Origin: Galbula dea
Lineage: Eukaryota > Chordata > Aves > Piciformes > Galbulidae
Direction: 5' to 3'
Length of the DNA: 64,000 bases
Assembly: GCA_013399015.1 (NCBI GenBank)
Contig: VWZX01007020.1
Span: 3,658,109 to 3,722,108, forward strand
Shown: positions 60,998 to 64,000 of the stretch, piece after piece
Layout of the letters: each line of letters begins with the position of its first letter
How positions within the stretch are numbered: position 1 is the stretch's first letter
The notes under the pieces: generated by a model
Told to the model about the DNA's origin: nothing
The model's input: the letters and a program-made list of their open reading frames with translations, nothing else
The model's database searches: none
Position numbers and translations under genes: made by a program

Positions 60998-63900
60998 GTG
61001 AGATGCTTACTTTGATAATACAGGGAATAAATCTCTGTAATAAAATGTTCAAAATACTATGAAGATAATAACAACCTACATTTTGGGGACTAAACTGTAG
61101 TTTCAAGTTTCTTCTTAACTTACAAAAACACTGAAAGAAAGATTTGGTAACCAAGAGTAGAACCAAGTTCCTTTACTCCTTAAAGGATATTATCCTACTA
61201 CTTTGTTAAAGTTATCCGGGAGCTCTGTTGGCTTCAGGTGTTTAACACTCTTTAGAATACCTTTCCTTGGTATTCTGAACAGACATTTTTCATAATAAAG
61301 TATGCTTTTCAGGGAAACAGTAATATTTTATATAATAATGTAGTAAGCTGTACAGAAACTCATGCAGTTTCATCTGTAAAACCTTTTCATGATATTTCTG
61401 CAGACTAATTACAGAATCACAGAATCATTACAGTTGGAAAGGACCCTCAAGATCATCTAGTCCAACCGATAGCCCTACACTACTCTTATCCCTAAAATTA
61501 AATTAATGAGTGTTAATCCTTAAAGTACTACCCCCACCCAATATATAATAGTTATGCGATGGTTTTCAATTCAAAATGAGAGTCTGCTATTACATCCTGA
61601 AAAGATTCCCATGAATAAAATGCATAAATGCATAAATTTTATGTTCCATACTCTTTCTAATACATTCATCTATACTAAAGAAGAACACACCTCTTGCTGT
61701 TTTAGAATGGCATGTGTATATGTGTGGATATATGACACAGCAGATATCCACAGTATAGTGGATAAAGTGTTTGAGATGAGACTGTACACAGTAATCTTTG
61801 CAGTACTTGGATCTTTGGCAGATAGCAGAATTTGTGCTGCTGGTTTTGAACTGTCTTTGTGAATGTCCCATTAGTAGACTGCCAGTGTAAAGTCTGATTT
61901 TCTTGATGCACGTCACCTTTGAAAGTGAAAAATACATCACTTCTGCACTCTAACTGCTTTCTGCAAAATTTCATTCAGTACCAATGTTGACATTTTTATA
62001 GATTAAGAGAAAAATGTCTCTTTGTTTTCATATCAGTTTTTTGCAGAAATCTGCATCCTTACAGATGCTTTCTTCATTCCTCTCAGGCAGAAAGATTTCT
62101 TTCATGATGAGAAGTAAACTGTATCATCTTTTCAGTGTATTATAAAGTTTGTAACGTTAGATCTCAGGAATATTTCTTAAGATTGCAGCAGCACTCTGTG
62201 AAATCAGACTGCCCAGAATTTATTTATGTACTGTCTTAGCAAAACAAGATAGAAGTATTTTTTAGAGGGAAGATACAGAGGGATAAAAATTGTGTTAAGA
62301 TATCAAACTAAATGCAATATATAACCTGTCATTTATTGAAGTTATATGTTAAAAGACAGAAGCTCTCCTAATTATTCAACTGTCCACCAAAGCATCCTAA
62401 ATACAAGATAACCTACAAGCTGAAGGGGCAAAAATAAACCACCAACTTCCTATGAAAGAAGCTTGATCACTGTTCTACTGCTTACAGTCTTGTCTCCAAC
62501 AGAATGAAATTGTCATGCTCATAAGGCCTCAGTGTCCTATTAATTAACATTCGAAGGTGTGTCTTGAACACCTTTCAGAAAAATACTGGATGTAGTTCCT
62601 ACCATGTCTTTCAAGTAGTTCTCCTTTCACTCAGATGAATGAGTACTTAAAGGTCTTTCATGCAAAGACTGCTGGGTTTTTGTCAATTTAAATATTATTA
62701 ATTACGATTGTTCCTCATTTCTGAGCTGTACTTACCTGCTTGGAAAATACTCTGAAGGTTTGGAAGCTGGGATTTCCAGAGAATGAAGACACTTAAGGGA
62801 CTTCCAGCCACCTCTCAAACTGCATAAACAGATCTGGGCTTCTTACAGTAAAGAAGTTAAACTGTTCTAAAGAATCACTCTAAAATGAAAAAAAAAACCC
62901 CAAACCAACAGCTCCTAGTCTGAGAAATCAATGTCTTTTCAATGCTATGATTTCAGTACCTATTTCTTATCTTTCCCTGGGTATGATTTAAGTTTAAATT
63001 GGTTCAACCCAATATATTTCTGAAATGGAAATCTTGTTAGTCTGTAAGACCTACACGTAAAAATTTTCCAAGTCTGTCAAAATTTTTCATTACACAGAAT
63101 GAAAGGGAAGACTCAACAAGACGTCATGGATGCTGTAGGAGTCTAAAGTCAGTACACATATTATGTACCAATATAAGTGGAAAAATTATGATACCTTTTT
63201 TGCTATCTGCATAAAGATAGTTCAGTTTGCATTTATTCCCTGAGCCAATAAAAGGAGATTGGAAGAAAAGACAAGGAGTTTATAGTCAATAGTGCAACTT
63301 GTAAGTCATGATTAGTAAATTCAGTGCTTAATGATTTTTCTTCCTCCTTTGATGTTATACTGTCAATTTCTCTGTCACGAGCTTCTACATTCTAATGGGA
63401 AATTACAATTGGTTCAGTGCAATTTAGATCTCCTGAGACAGGGCTGAGTTGTTCCGTGTGGTATTTCTTCCAAGATTTCACTTAGGTCTTAATGCATGAA
63501 GTCAAGGAACTATTCTGTGGGAAACTTTTCATGGTCCAGTGGCTTATTTCATTATTTGTGGAACATAGTAAGAATGTTTAGTGTTGTTCCAAATATCTGA
63601 GAGAGGCTTCCTCTCTGCCTCTTGGAGTTTTAAATCTCAACTGGACAAGAAATGCAGTTTAGAAGTCATGAACATGGACAAACAGGAATCTGCCTCTTGC
63701 AGGTTTGTTAACATATATTGCTTTGGGATTATTTTTGCAGCTAGGTACATGCCAAATAATCTCATGGAGGCAAATTTGTGAGCTATTTGAACTAAGAAAG
63801 GTTGTGATATGTACATAAAACTGAAAGTTTCTTCAGAAACACTCTTGTCCTAAAAGGTGAAGTAGTTAAGATGCACCCGATATGGCCTTTCCATCTGTAA

Positions 63901-64000
63901 CTTCTGATTCTGGAGGTTGACTCTGGAAATAATGGGGGTTTACATGTCTAATAACATCTGTTATTTCTTTGGTTTCCTTGGTCTAACGTTACCGATATCT
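60998..64000 (+). other. TBC1D5: start of next TBC1D5 intron
   Basis: Donor is GTGAGA. The stretch contains a short CR1 fragment (61411-61496) and otherwise AT-rich unique sequence. I found no match to the next TBC1D5 exon, so the intron continues past the window. Overlapping antisense open frames at 61590-61974 (up to 116 codons) show no known domain. Confidence 0.78.
61411..61496 (-). repeat. severely 5'-truncated CR1 fragment (86 bp)
   Basis: The + strand reads ACAGAATCACAGAATCATTA, CAGTTGGAAAGGACCCTCAA and onward to TCTTATCCCTAAA. It is the complement of the CR1 3' terminus with two terminal octamers. It matches 49641-49726 at 84 of 86 positions without gaps. Confidence 0.95.

Noticed and set aside
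1..64000. CRISPR arrays, operons, phage or bacterial mobile elements
   Set aside because: Split genes, GT-AG introns, CR1 and LTR repeats show this is a vertebrate nuclear genome. No regularly spaced repeats were seen.

Overview
This window is vertebrate nuclear DNA and almost certainly avian. It is AT-rich and gene-poor, with small exons in consensus splice sites. It also carries several 5'-truncated CR1 LINE copies ending in the bird-typical ATTCTATG/GATTCT terminus, plus a solo LTR that resembles a common avian ERVL-type LTR. No prokaryotic, plasmid or phage features are present.

The only protein-coding gene I can support is TBC1D5 on the + strand. TBC1D5 is a TBC-domain Rab7 GTPase-activating protein that works with retromer on endosomes and in autophagy. 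Nine consecutive internal exons lie at 142-213, 2457-2524, 8013-8115, 12945-13033, 14534-14584, 14673-14742, 17846-18018, 55044-55186 and 60891-60997. Together they sum to 876 nt, exactly 292 codons, with matching phases at every junction and no stop. They correspond to about residues 124-415 in human numbering, anchored on the catalytic arginine R169. That covers most of the TBC domain, including the VPS29-binding leucine, the arginine finger and the glutamine finger. The 5' exons (N-terminus) and 3' exons (disordered C-terminus) lie outside the window.

Layout: exons 1-7 (my window-local numbering) occupy 142-18018, separated by introns of 0.09-5.5 kb. The intron at 13034-14533 has a GC instead of GT donor. 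A 37-kb intron (18019-55043) follows, containing an ancient CR1 (about 19.69-19.92 kb), the solo LTR (21.39-22.12 kb), several CR1 fragments (36.5, 37.95-38.6, 44.6, 45.2 and 49.2-49.9 kb), a 95-bp A/T-only block (50.03-50.12 kb) and several stretches that look like conserved noncoding regulatory DNA (about 28.8-29.3, 32.1-32.4, 35.5-36.2 and 46.0-46.6 kb). Exons 8 and 9 follow, with two more CR1 fragments at 58.8 and 61.4 kb. The window ends within the next intron.

I found no new multi-gene system. The best candidates for follow-up are the GC-AG intron, the possible long-range enhancers in the giant intron (TBC1D5 neighbours SATB1 in vertebrates), and the clean solo LTR with a near-perfect target-site duplication. 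The longer open frames outside the exons look like chance; those whose start codons I checked begin at non-ATG codons, and none shows a recognisable domain.
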